A DNA stretch of 64,000 nucleotides from Dactylonectria macrodidyma. Lineage: Eukaryota; Ascomycota; Sordariomycetes; Hypocreales; Nectriaceae. Below the pieces are notes generated by a model. It worked only from the letters and a program-made list of their open reading frames with translations. It had not been told where the DNA came from and ran no database searches. The DNA lies in contig JAGMUV010000006.1 of the NCBI GenBank assembly GCA_020744425.1, positions 2,852,001 to 2,916,000 on the forward strand, given 5' to 3'. The translations under genes were made by a program, and so were the position numbers. Shown piece by piece: positions 1 through 11,335 of this stretch (its first letter is position 1; each line of letters begins with the position of its first letter).

Positions 1-986
1 CAGCTGGCTGCCTGCCATGTCCCATTATTAGTCACGCAAGCTTTGACCCGCTTTTCCAAAGAGTGGCTGCCTAGTCCGGCGCACTCTCACGTGAGGACGC
101 TTCTGTGACGCGCCGGCTCCACCCGCGGCGAAGCGTGGCAAGGCGCGTTCGGTTTTGGCTAATCGGGGTCGGGTGAGAAGTCCGCTGGAGCGTCCACTGG
201 AGCCCACTGGAGCAACAAGCAGGCCAACTGGGTGAAAAAATAGCAGAACAGAACTCGTGTGGCTGCAAACCCTGCACCTTGTTGGGCGGCTTGGTAGCTT
301 GAGTATTTTGCCGCCCACCCCACGAAAAGTGAAGAGCCAGAGGAGCGAAAAGTGGCCGCCTGGCTGCTGTGACGGGTTTCAGCTGCACGGTCCCCATTAA
401 ACTGTCCCGTCACCTCCTCTTTTGCATATTTTTCACCCGCAAGAGCAAGCAGCCTTCTTCCCTTCATCCTTCCCGCTCTGGAATTTGTGTCCTCCCTTTC
501 TACCTCTTCTCTCCGGGCTTCAAATTACTCCCACAAGATCGACCCGCGAAACTAGGCCCGTCATTGCTTTCGCGCGGAAACGCCCCTTTTGCTTTTTCGC
601 CTTGACAAGTCCGAAGCCCGTGCCAGCCGCTAGTTCCAAAGCTTGTCGCTGAACATCAACAGGGATCGCCCGGGCGCGTCAAAGGGCGTTAAGAGCAAGG
701 GAGAAGAACGACAAGGGAAAGAACACAAAGCAAGACGCCCAGGAGAAGGCAGCATTCAAGCGAGATACCGTCAATCAGTCAATCCATGCTGATATCTGAG
801 TCAGTACCCACGCCGCCCTTGACTTGTCACCGCATCACTGTCGCGTTCCCTCTTCCCCCCTTCCTCAACTTCCATTAGCTTAGCAACTCCACACAACTCC
901 ATAGCCTCGTCTTGCTAACATCATATCCAACGACCAGACTGTTTGGCAACGGCAGCTTCCTCGGACAGCTGCGCGGCCTAGTAGAC
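1..986. other. Intergenic leader region, no gene recognised
   Basis: No convincing coding region is visible. The last 250 bases before the gene at 987 are rich in CT/CA tracts, which fits the promoter and 5' untranslated region of a fungal gene. Short open frames on both strands in 28-652 overlap one another and resemble no protein I know. Confidence 0.5.
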
Positions 987-2345
987 ATGGCGACCTCGCG
1001 CTCCTCCATCGGCAGCGACTCGCCCCATAGCTCATCATCGGACTCAACGCCAACAACATCTCAAGCGCCCGTCGTCGCGCTCCCCAAGCAGCAGCGCCGT
1101 CGTCGTCGCATCCACCGCCCAGCCAAGAACTCGCTCTACGACCTGTTCCATCAGCATGCCGGCACCTCGCTTTTTGTGCGTCCCATATGCTGGACCGACT
1201 TGCACGCCGAGCTCCTCGGTACGCGGTGGGAAGAGCTACCCCCATGCGACAGCCCCAAGCCGGCTACAATGCCTGGCTCGCCGCCTTCAAAGGGTCACCT
1301 GCGGCCGTCACATACCATCATGACACTCAGCGATTCCCTTACCCAGATCCTCCTTCCCGACGCGATGCATCCCATTCTCTGCTCCAACGCTGTCAAGACG
1401 GTGCTCATGACGTTGTGGCCCCAACCCTTCAGCAAACCTCACTACCTACCCGAGTTACACCTGTACTTCGGGGGGCGCGTCTACCGAGATGCCGTGCGCG
1501 CGCAGATCATGTGGAACTTTCCATCCGACGAAGCCAAGTCGTCATACTCGTCCTTTCGCTCAGTCTCAACACGCCCGGCCGATTCTTTCAACGCGCCTAC
1601 GCACCCATGCACACCGTCACCGCAGGGCCCTGCCAACCTACCGATGGTGTGCTACATTGGAAAGAGTCAGCTTGCTAATATCCGAAGAAACCTCTTCCGC
1701 ATTGCCCCAGGACCCGGGAGGAGTTGGAACGAACCCGTGTATCGGTTACAACAATTGAGAGCAAGACAGCTAGTGCCCGCCAATTCGGACCACGACGCGC
1801 ACTTTGTGGGCATCTTTCTCGCCATGGCACAAAAGCACTTCTACCCACCGCCGCCCCCTTCATCGCGGAGAGATACGCCCATGAATCAGAAACGGGAAAT
1901 CCCACCGAGCCCGAATTTCCAGGATGTCACTCTTAGAATTTTGACGCATGACACCGACACGTCAGATTTTATTGTGTACACGGCGTATGTGACCAAGGAG
2001 TTTCTGCAGAAGTTTCACGACCCATTTAAGGCACCACAGGGCGAAGACGGACAAGAGCATTCTGGTATCAGGATAGAATTTGCGCGAGTACCCATCTGGC
2101 CCATCCTAGGTCTGCGGGAGCGACTCGGCAGGGCGTTGGGGCACGATGTGGTTGGGCAATTCAACCATGAAGAGATTGAGACGTGGGAGAAGGACCCAGA
2201 GAAGCAAGATAGCGGCAAACGCAAACGCGAGGTGTTTTCCGAGGTTCTTAACAGCAGCTTTGATGAAGAGTCAAGCGATGAGCCTACCCTCGGTGGGAAG
2301 AAGCGTTGCTTGAGTGAAGGATCCCCAGTCGGGGTGGTCATGTAA
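987..2345 (+). CDS. Unrecognised 452-aa fungal protein
   Basis: This is a single uninterrupted frame of 452 codons. The frame is open from 912, but its first ATG is at 987 (protein start MATSRSSIGS), so I chose that. Residues 1-40 are Ser/Thr-rich and followed by a basic run (QRRRRRIHR), which could be a nuclear localisation signal. The middle carries hydrophobic, apparently folded segments (LYFGGRVYRDAVRAQI, PMVCYIGKSQLANIRRNLF). The C-terminal third holds a patch (FIVYTAYVTKEFLQKFHDPF) and then an acidic/basic tail with KRKRE and KKR clusters. There is no signal peptide or membrane segment. I cannot assign a family; the strong frame and length make it a real gene. A nuclear location is inference only. 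Confidence 0.8.
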   Translation: MATSRSSIGSDSPHSSSSDSTPTTSQAPVVALPKQQRRRRRIHRPAKNSLYDLFHQHAGTSLFVRPICWTDLHAELLGTRWEELPPCDSPKPATMPGSPPSKGHLRPSHTIMTLSDSLTQILLPDAMHPILCSNAVKTVLMTLWPQPFSKPHYLPELHLYFGGRVYRDAVRAQIMWNFPSDEAKSSYSSFRSVSTRPADSFNAPTHPCTPSPQGPANLPMVCYIGKSQLANIRRNLFRIAPGPGRSWNEPVYRLQQLRARQLVPANSDHDAHFVGIFLAMAQKHFYPPPPPSSRRDTPMNQKREIPPSPNFQDVTLRILTHDTDTSDFIVYTAYVTKEFLQKFHDPFKAPQGEDGQEHSGIRIEFARVPIWPILGLRERLGRALGHDVVGQFNHEEIETWEKDPEKQDSGKRKREVFSEVLNSSFDEESSDEPTLGGKKRCLSEGSPVGVVM

Positions 2346-4938
2346 GAGTTCAACACTGGTGATGATGAAGGATCTTGTTCGGAGCACTTGCCCACACTGG
2401 GTTTCTCATGAGAGGATACGACTTTGTTTTCTGCAACGGATGGCCATGATTACAATCAAGACGAGGGCCTCACAGGCACACATCTGTACGGTACGGCGCC
2501 AGGGAGACTTTTGGTAGACGTTACAAAGTCGGCGATACGAGACATGGGCATATAGGAACAACATACGGGATATGCATTAGGATAGAGCGTGTACACGGCT
2601 GGTTCGCGGTTTTCGTTTCTTGGGGGATTTGTTTTAGTCAACATTTGACATGATGGATGATGAACAGAGACAACATTGTCATGAGCCTCGGGTTACTTTG
2701 CGCTGGCCTCGTTATCGAATTTGTCAAGTACGGCGACATGTCCGCATATGGCATTGGCCGCCCGGCTCCCGAGCTGTAAGGGTTCTGCGATGTGGAATCT
2801 GTCTTGACCCATGCCCACAGAAAGTGATCTCTCCCCCGCTCAACTGGTTGACCAGGGTCTCAGCCTGACAGCCGATTCCTCCTTTCTGGGACGCTTTATC
2901 GCCGACATCGACATCGACATCGGGCCAAATGCTTCTCCTCCGCTCGTATACGGAATGGGCGGGACTCCCACGTGTCTGTTCCTGAAGCCAGAGCGGGGTG
3001 ACAGGTCCAGCGAGCCTCGGAATGCCGAAGAATGCGGCTGTTTCCTTGTGAAATGCGGAGGTTCGTACGATGGAGGTCGCGGGTGTGCCTCGTGGGGAGC
3101 AAGTTTGTACCGCCTTTTGCGGACTGGAGGTGGGTGGTGGGCAGGCTCAGCCGCTGAAGAATCGACAGGTGGGCTGCATCTGCGGGCGGTGGATGCGGTG
3201 GTTTGTGATGATGGTGGGACGGGATGGGAATGCGAAAGACACGCGTATACGAAGACGAAGCAAACTGCCGAAAAAGTCTAGGCGGGAGCAAGGGATCCGG
3301 TAGTTAGCGCAGGTTTTCGAAGATACAGAGTAGGGATGAGGGTTGATGGAGAATCGCGAGCATTGCCCAGTTGGTACAAGTTACGGCGTGAGAGGGTCCT
3401 TTGAAGGAATTCGGAGTGTCAATAAAGCCCGTCCGCCTTGCTATGCGTGCCTATTAGACTAGACTATAGAAAGCAATGTTTGTTTCTCCATGGCCTGTAA
3501 GAAACAACCTTTCTGGTTGGTTGCGGTGTGGATAACGGTACCCATGCCATGCTGCCATGCAACGGTGGCTGGCTTGATCTTGGGACCGGATTGTTTCCAT
3601 GGCTCGTGTGGGGGACGGGGCATAAGCCACTACCGGGGACACTATTGCTCAAGAAGCAGTTGTCGCTCTTACAGTTAGTTGACTCATGGGAGACTATTCA
3701 ATGTGTGACTCGGAATTAATATTTATAAACAATTCATCGCATGCATCCTACTTGTTACTCATTGAGTGCAGAACTCGCTGCTCCCATACATCCCATCTTT
3801 CGACTCAACTTACCCCGGATTATCCTCTCCAGTGGCCCGTGGTACCGTGGAGCGTGTGGGTTGGGGAAGGAACAAGGCCCATGTTCTAGCTGCCAAACAA
3901 GGCAGGAAACAGCACGTCACCGCTCTTACTCCGCGAATTGACAGCCTACAAGGGCCAGGGTTCATCGTAGGGTGCCAGCCAGGCCTTAACACTTTCAACA
4001 CCTTATTCTCAGCCCTTTAGATATCGAGCATGGATTAATTCGTCCTAACCCACCTGCGCACATAATCTTTTTTTCGTGGAATGCTTGCAAGCGCCGACCT
4101 GAGCGACATGACCCCACCCTCTTTTCTCTGTCGTCCAGCTGATCGTCACTCCTCCACCATGGTTCGACGAGTGACACTGCGAGCCCTCCCTCCACGATGC
4201 TTCTCGGCTCTGCCCAAAGCAGCCATGATGTGCACTTCCAGCTCGCTTTCGCACCACGCCTAGAACCTAAGACGGACTTTCTCCATCGCTGCCGAGGCCA
4301 AATCCCCCTCCTCCTTCAACCTGCTCGACACACCAGCAAATGACACTCTTTCGCATGATATCTTAACATGTGCTTTTCGCTCCTTCTCCCCTCCGGCCCG
4401 CCGATGAAGCCGATCAACCCCGTGGGGAAAGCCCCGCCGCGGGCCCGGGGGTTCAACGTCGGCCGTGAACCTCATTTGGGTCTTCGTGCCCCGAGTAAGG
4501 TTGTCCTTTGGCTTTGCTGACCTCGCTGGACGCGGCCATGGCTTCCCGTTTCGACGGTCCGGGCCTGCGGGGACCGCCCGAGTAGCCTTGTCTGTTCGAT
4601 CCATGGCGGGGAGCTTGTTGGCACCTTGACATGGCGCGGGGCATGAGATGGACTCTTTGTGATATCGACGTGTATTATACGACGATGCTGCGATGCGCCG
4701 CTGGACACGACAGTTGGGTCATCAGCACGAGACCTTCAAATTGAGCCCGTTTCCCTCCTCAAACTTCTCGCGATGCCTCTCAGACAGCATCTCCTCACTT
4801 TCTCCTCTTGGCAGTTTACCTGGCCCTCGCTTATACGGTGACCCAATTGCGGTGTCACTTGTCTGCCAACCCATCATACTCATCCTGTTGTCCTAGATTT
4901 TAGTCTGGGACTGACTTGATTGCTACTTTGCTATCAAA
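2346..4938. other. 2.6-kb intergenic region, no gene supported
   Basis: Several 60-156 codon open frames occur on both strands (for example 2811-3281 and its antisense 2896-3291), but they overlap each other, lack splice partners and resemble nothing known. The part nearest 4938 is CT-rich and is probably the promoter and leader of the carboxylesterase gene. Confidence 0.45.
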
Positions 4939-6672
4939 ATGAGGTTTCACGGCTCCTTGGTATTCGGTCTGGGCCTAATCGCCCAAGTCCTTACCGCTCC
5001 GGCTCCGGTCCCCGTTGCGGACCCCGAAGCCGACGCCACCATTCAGGAGCGCGCCGACAAAGTCACCGTCGCCGTGCCATCTGGCACTGTTATTGGCTTG
5101 AGTCTCTCCGGCATCGAATCCTTCAAGGGCATTCCCTTTGCGGATCCGCCCACGGGTTCGCTGCGTCTCAAGCCGCCCCAAAGGCTGTCAAAGGCTCTTG
5201 GCACCTTTGATGCTACAGATTTGCTCGGCCCCTCGTGCCCCCAGATGTTCATCTCCACTGGAGGTACGAGCGTCATCACCGAGTTCCTCTCCGACTTCTT
5301 GGCTATCCCGCTGCTCCAAGTAGTCACCGGACAGGAGGACTGCTTGACCATTTCCGTCCAGCGACCCGCGGGCACAAAGGCAGGCGATGCGTTGCCCGTC
5401 ATGTTCTGGATCTTTGGCGGTGGCTTCGAGCTCGGAAGCCCTGCCATGTACGACGGCAGCAGCTTGTTAAACACTGGCATTGACCAGGACCAGCCCTTCA
5501 TCTATGTTGCCGTCAACTACCGTGTTGCTGGCTTTGGTTTCATGCCTGGCGCCGAGATCCTCGCGGACGGCAGCGCGAATCTTGGTCTCCTGGACCAGCG
5601 CATGGGACTCGAGTGGGTTGCAGATAACATCGCGTCCTTTGGCGGTGACCCCGACAAGGTCACCATTTGGGGCGAGTCAGCAGGTGCCATCTCTGTGCTC
5701 GACCAGATGGTCCTGTACGGCGGCGACGCCAACTACAAGGGCAAGCCGCTATTCCGCGGTGCTATCATGAACTCGGGAAGCGTTGTACCTGCGGCCCCCG
5801 TCGATGGTCCTAAGGGTCAGGAGATTTACGACGCTGTCGTCAAGAGCGCCGGCTGCACCTCCGCCTCTGACACTCTGGAGTGTCTCCGCGGCCTAGACTA
5901 TGAGGACTTCCTCGATGCTGCCAATTCTGTCCCCGGCATCCTGTCCTACAACGCTCTGGCGCTCTCCTACCTGCCCCGGCCGGACGGCACCGCGCTCCCC
6001 GACAGCCCTGAGGTGCTCATCGCGACGGGTCGGTATCACGCCGTGCCCATGATCAATGGGAACCAGGAAGATGAGGGCACGCTGTTTGCCCTCTTCCAGC
6101 CGAACCTGACCACCACTGCTCGTCTCGTCACCTACCTGAAGGAGTTCTTCTTCGAGGATGCCACTACCGCTGAGCTCACTTCCTTCGTCAACACATACTC
6201 CACCGCCCTCAGCGCAGGCAGCCCGTTCCGCACCGGCATCTTCAACGAAATCTTCCCCGGCTTCAAGCGCCGCGCCGCCATCTTCGGCGATCTCGTCTTC
6301 ACCCTCACTCGCCGCCTCTTCCTACAGACGGCCACGGCCGTCAACCCGGACGTGCCGGTGTGGTCTTATCTCGCCAGCTATGACTACGGCACCCCGATCC
6401 TCGGCACGCTGCACGGTTCCGACATCCTCCAGGTGCTCTTTGGCCTGGTACCCAACCACGCAATGCGCAGCATCCGCACCTACTACTTCAACTTCCTATA
6501 CAACCTCGACCCCAACGAGGGCGTGTCGGGATACGATACCTGGCCTGAGTGGAAGGACGCCAAGGAACTCATGTGGTTCAAGTCTGCCAACGCGAATGAC
6601 CTGCTGGATGATGATTTTAGGACGGATTCGTATAATTGGATTGCGAATAATGTCGATGTTTTGCATATTTAG
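4939..6672 (+). CDS. Secreted type-B carboxylesterase / lipase (C. rugosa lipase-like)
   Basis: The protein has 577 aa in one exon, close to the usual 540-580 aa of fungal type-B carboxylesterases. Residues 1-20 form a signal peptide (hydrophobic core to LTA, then PAP), so it is probably secreted. Family landmarks appear in order: SFKGIPFADPPTGSLRLKPP near 61-80, the EDCL motif at 133-136, the oxyanion-hole GGG at 160-162, the nucleophile elbow GESAG at 245-249 (Ser247), the acidic residue in EDEG (about Glu379) and the histidine in LHGSD (about His492). All three triad positions are present, so the enzyme should be active on ester or acylglycerol substrates; the exact substrate cannot be read from sequence. 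The start is the only ATG giving a clean signal peptide. Confidence 0.93.
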   Translation: MRFHGSLVFGLGLIAQVLTAPAPVPVADPEADATIQERADKVTVAVPSGTVIGLSLSGIESFKGIPFADPPTGSLRLKPPQRLSKALGTFDATDLLGPSCPQMFISTGGTSVITEFLSDFLAIPLLQVVTGQEDCLTISVQRPAGTKAGDALPVMFWIFGGGFELGSPAMYDGSSLLNTGIDQDQPFIYVAVNYRVAGFGFMPGAEILADGSANLGLLDQRMGLEWVADNIASFGGDPDKVTIWGESAGAISVLDQMVLYGGDANYKGKPLFRGAIMNSGSVVPAAPVDGPKGQEIYDAVVKSAGCTSASDTLECLRGLDYEDFLDAANSVPGILSYNALALSYLPRPDGTALPDSPEVLIATGRYHAVPMINGNQEDEGTLFALFQPNLTTTARLVTYLKEFFFEDATTAELTSFVNTYSTALSAGSPFRTGIFNEIFPGFKRRAAIFGDLVFTLTRRLFLQTATAVNPDVPVWSYLASYDYGTPILGTLHGSDILQVLFGLVPNHAMRSIRTYYFNFLYNLDPNEGVSGYDTWPEWKDAKELMWFKSANANDLLDDDFRTDSYNWIANNVDVLHI

Positions 6673-6878
6673 GGCTGACATATGGGAATTAACTGGAGTG
6701 GCAAAACCACTACCTTGGAGTTTTTGTGAACGAAGTTACGTCGATTTCTACACTATTCACGCTGAATTGTTGCCGTGCATTTTCCAATTATGCTGTTGAT
6801 TTGCCCCATACTCAGATTCGTGTCTGGCCTCCACCACTCCGCTTCTCGATTGTCGAAGAGATCCCAGCGGAGGGTCCC

Positions 6879-9089
6879 TCACTGCTTGACTCCGACATTG
6901 CGTCTCTTCGGGCGTGAAAACAGGCCCAAAAGTCCGAACCAAGCATATAAAATCATGCTCATGGTTCCGAAGACGAAGAAAGGAACAAGTGAATACGTGG
7001 TGAGATCTGGAACAGAGTTAGAATATAGAGTTGTGAGGTTGCGGCTGGCATACTCACAGACGTAGCCGCCCGATTGCCTGACAATGTTGTATAGCTCGTT
7101 GCGCATGATACTCTCGGCACCAGCTTCCCACTTCCACGGTCCAATCATACGGAACTTCGTGTTGAAGTTGGACCCCATGGCCCAGGTGAAGAAGATCTTC
7201 CACCCCTTCTTCATCACATGGGTGACGGTAGGCGCCGCGCCCATATCCAGAGCCAGCTGGTAAGCGTAGCTCTCGTGGTCCACAGCCCGCTTGCTTTCGA
7301 AGAAGTCATAGTTGTCGCGGGAGTGAATCGCGTAGTCAAGATCGTAGGGAACCACGGCGTTAGGGTCAAGGGTGGTCGGAACCTCGTTGGGGAACTGATC
7401 CTGGAGGAAGCGCAACACCCAAAATTGGGCTTGGAGCTCGGCGAGGGGAGGGATGGCACCTAGAAATATGGTCAACTAATCAAGCATAATAAGTCTTGGA
7501 TATGAAGACCTACCAATCGCCGGTCTGACGAAGCCGATGAATCCCAGCGACACATCTCCTTCCTTGTAGACACCTCGAACGTTGGCTTGCGCGACCTCGG
7601 GATAGTCAATGTCGAGGAAGGGAAACGCTCTTTTGTAGCCGGTGGCGAAGACGATAACGTCGGGCTTGATCTCGTTTTGAGCGTTGTCTGTGTCAGTCGA
7701 ATTGTTTTTGGTTCTGACAATGACCGTCTCAGTCGATTGGTTATCGAACAATTCGTTCTCGATCGGTTCGTTCTCGGTCAGATCTCTCTCGGTCGATTCG
7801 TTCTCGGCCTCGACAGTCTCAGTCTCAGTCGAATTGCCTATGGTTGAGAATCGCATGTAGCCATCATCATCAATGGTCTCGGGCCAAGTGCGAACATCAA
7901 TCTTCCGATCGCCTGTCTCCTTGATTGGCACATTCATGAACCACTGACGAAGCCGGTTTCCCCAGGAGGTAGAACGATGACCCTTGCTGATGTACGGAAG
8001 AGCTCGATCAGACTTGCAGAGAAGAACTGTCGCTATTAGTAGGATGCAACTAATTAGCATAGTGCAAGCGCAACTCACTGGAATCCATGTACTTCCGGTC
8101 TTGACTCATGTGGCCAACCCACTGATCAGGGCCCTCTTCGGTGCCAGAGATAAGCCAGTGCATCTTTTTGATCCATTGATCGTAGTAAGCCCAAGGCAAG
8201 CTACTGCGCTGAAGGACCGGGTGAACATAGGCGGTATCGAACAAACTTGCGACGGATGTGTCGACTGGCTTGTTTGGTCGCGGCGACCCGTCGTTTCGTG
8301 GGAAACCCATCACACATGGGACCGAAATAACCTTTTAACGTCTGTTAAACAGCGCAATAAACTAGAGGGTAGACTTGGACTTACCTTGGGTGCGCAGAAA
8401 AAGCCATCTCGGTGGCAAAGAGTAACCGAGGTGGTGGGAGACGTGACGGCTAGGTGGGCAATGTCCATGCCGGTTTCTCCAGCTCCCATGACGACAACGT
8501 TGGTGTCCTTTCCGAACTGGGCGCGAGCTCGAAATTGCGAAGAGTGAAGGACTGTCGGGACTTTTTCGATGCCTCCGATATGGGGGATGATTGGAGTGAC
8601 GTTGATACCAGTGCAAACAGCCAATCCATCGCATTGCCATTCGGATCGTCCATTCGGTCCCTCGATGGTGATAACGTGACCACTACCCTCCATTCCTCGG
8701 CGGACAAACTTGACTTTAGTGTTGCGCTCGATGCATCGCCACAGGTTGAAAGTCGTCGCATAGCCGTTGAGATACTGAACATACGCTTGCGGAGTTACAA
8801 AGTCGGGAGCGTCATCGGGGAATCTGAAGTCAGAAAAGGCTGTGAGGTACTTGGAAGACACTAACTACAAGGCCACCGATGTTAGAAGAGATCGTTAATA
8901 GTGCAAACCCAATAAGATGCTTACCTCGGCGTCCTCGTAGACACGGTAGACAAAGGTTCCTCCAATTTCAGCCTCAGTTTCAAAGAGGCGAGCTTCGATG
9001 GGTTCGATGGGGAAGTATTTGTGTGCCTCAAGGAGGAACTTGAGGGTTGCCAACCCAGCTGGGCCTCCGCCAATGACGGCGACCTTCAT
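6879..9089 (-). CDS. Flavin-containing monooxygenase (FMO/BVMO-like), six exons
   Basis: Exons inferred from splice sites and phase are 9089-8925, 8864-8385, 8331-8079, 8026-7514, 7459-7058 and 7006-6879, giving 646 aa. The N-terminus carries the FAD-binding GGGPAG fingerprint (Gly7-Gly12), a second dinucleotide fingerprint GAGETG near 182-187 (NADPH), and the ATGY motif near 427-430. Together these define a class B flavin monooxygenase. The C-terminus ends in a hydrophobic segment (LVPFFVFGTMSMILYAW), suggesting membrane anchoring. Two oddities: about 55 residues of Asn/Ser/Thr/Glu repeats (365-418) are inserted just before the ATGY motif, and the last intron (51 nt) is a multiple of three without stops, so its retention would keep the frame. 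The substrate is unknown. The gene is divergent from the His-rich gene at 11336. Confidence 0.9.
7670..7840 (-). repeat. Short degenerate Thr/Glu/Asn-coding repeat inside the FMO gene
   Basis: On the minus strand this stretch reiterates degenerate units related to gaacgaatcgaccga and encodes repeated ENE, STE and TEN tripeptides. It sits in exon 4 between the conserved core and the ATGY motif and looks like a minisatellite expansion within coding sequence. Confidence 0.6.
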
Positions 9090-11335
9090 GGTGTTTGGAT
9101 GTACAGTTTTTTGGTGGTTGAGGCGGGTTGTCAGAGAAGAGGTTGCTGTGAGTTGAGCTGAAGGTGTGATGGTAGAGATAGAGGAAGATAGTGGGGAGTT
9201 TCGAAGCAAGAAGAACGAAAGGGGAGAGAGGAAGAGGGAAAAGGAGTGGTGAAGGAAGAAGAAAGAAGAGAGATGGTTGACAAAGGTGGCCCACGCCTTA
9301 AGTCTGACAGCTGGCAATGAATCACGACAGCTGTAAACAGTTGTGCGGATGAAGTGGAGGAGTTGACAGTTTTCGCTGCACTCTGCGGGAATGAGATGCA
9401 CCTCGCCTTGCGACTGCATACTTAGCAGTGAATCACAATAAGCGTGAGCCACAGGTATGCGGACGAATCAATTGACAATTCTGCTCTACTACGCTCCGCT
9501 CTTATTCTTGAAAAGGAGATTTTAAAGGGTAACATAGAAGTCTAGAAGCAAGGAACAGACAGCTTGTCGTCGACCTTGTTGACATTGATGCTTGCTTCCG
9601 CCCGCATCGATGGCAAACACGGGATGGCCATGGTACAACCATTTACCGAAGTCCCTCGCACACTGTACGCCCTCTCCCACACAGTGAAGAACCAGATTTT
9701 GAACTACCTCAAGTCGGCCAGTCTGTTCGACGGTCTTTTTGCATGGAGTTGGTTGCCCTCTTCGATGGTTTAAAGTTGTTACTTGTTTGGTCTACAAACT
9801 CGGACCAGTGCCCATCACTTACTTGCGGGGAACTGCCCCCAAGTTTTGCAACGGGAACGAGGAACTCAAACGAGCTTCTCTATACGATCGAATATATTCT
9901 GCCAGTATTTTCTCAATTCTTTTCTGTTTCTTCTCATGATGTTATGTTATTCCTTCCCTGTTCATGGGGGGAGGTTGTTAAGGACTAATTTAGGTACAGC
10001 GGATGCCTCAGGTGCATAAATTGCACCTAATTTAGGTGCCCGTAGGCTCTTGCGACTTAGTCCGACCCTACGAACACCGCTGAACGCTGAACTCTGCCCT
10101 TTTCAACACCACACCTACACACAAAGACACAACCACAGACACAACCACAGACGTCCCCCAACACGTTCAACAATGCATCGCACAACGCGACTCGTGCATC
10201 GGACCTTCTGTAGAGGACATGGCAGTTGTTCTATCGGTTCGGGTAATGGTTATACCGTCCGCCATGTTTGCTTTGGCCATTCCAGCCGACCGCCAGGATG
10301 AAGCCCCCGCCATTGCACAACAAAATCAGATATGACCCATCTTCGCTCGCAGGACTACGAATCGCCATTTCTTCCAGGACATTCGACGATAGATTTGTTT
10401 ACGGAATTTCCCACAACTCTAAGCCCTGTCGCCGGAACCCTGTCGCCCAGACGGACCGATCTGGCGCGGCTATCGTCGAAGCTCGGAGAGAGCCGCATGG
10501 TTGCCATGCGATATCATCTCGATGTGCTCAGCTCCAACGACGGAACTCCCCCCTTGCGTATCTGACTACGGACGCGCCCACAAACCCTCCCGCAATCAGG
10601 ACGACGCGTATGAGCCATTCAAAAACACGCGATCACCTGAACTCAGTGGGTTGTGTGAGGTTGGTTTGATACCCCGCTCGAAACATATCCCAACTGTGTT
10701 TAATCTCTCAATGCAGGAGACAGATTAATCTCCCGGGCTCATATGCAATGGAGCTCTTACTTTCTGCCACCCGGGAAGTCTCAGTCGAGCTTGCATCCCT
10801 GCCATGAAAGACTCTCCTCGCATACTCGAGTCTAAAATGACAGCTCTCAATCGACATGTGGCAGTCAAACTCCGTCTCTTTCATCTGACACCGTCGTCAA
10901 AGGACACAGGTCTGAACAACATCCAAGTCCTTGGCGCTTCCTATCTTCTTCTAAAGCCGACAAACTGTCCCTGCTCGCTACCGACAGTTTCGCATTCGTG
11001 ATGCGCAGGATGATAGACGGGCAACGAAAACAACAACTTCCTCACAGGTTTGAATTGCTGTTGTTGTTATTGTCGCCATCAGCTCATTTCAACTTCACCA
11101 CCGCATAATCTCTCGCTAGTCTTCCCCTCACATCACCGGAACCTTGAACCGCCATCATGCACGATAGCCTTTCTCCAGCCTCCTTCTCTACAAGATGTTC
11201 AACTACAGCCCAAGTTCAAAGAACTCCTCGGTTGACGATGATGGATACAAAAGGCCCACGATGTGCTGTGAAAGCATCTCGATCAAACCACAATCACTTT
11301 CACTCGCTTACTCTCGCTTGGTCTAAGGGTCTAAG
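9090..11335. other. 2.2-kb divergent intergenic region (FMO / His-rich gene)
   Basis: No gene is supported. The part next to 9090 is rich in purine tracts (the FMO promoter and leader read on the minus strand). A perfect 7-bp-arm inverted repeat, AGGTGCA-TAAAT-TGCACCT, lies at 10010-10028 with AATTTAGGT copies on both sides. A short tandem acacaaccacag repeat lies at about 10120-10152. The last 300 bases before 11336 are CT/CA-rich, typical of a fungal leader. Confidence 0.5.

Noticed and set aside
2811..3291. Overlapping 156- and 131-codon frames on opposite strands
   Set aside because: Neither resembles a known protein, and the minus-strand frame lacks an ATG start.
9564..11001. Series of 60-130 codon plus-strand frames upstream of the His-rich gene
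   Set aside because: They are short, overlap in different frames, have no clear splice signals and no recognisable domains.
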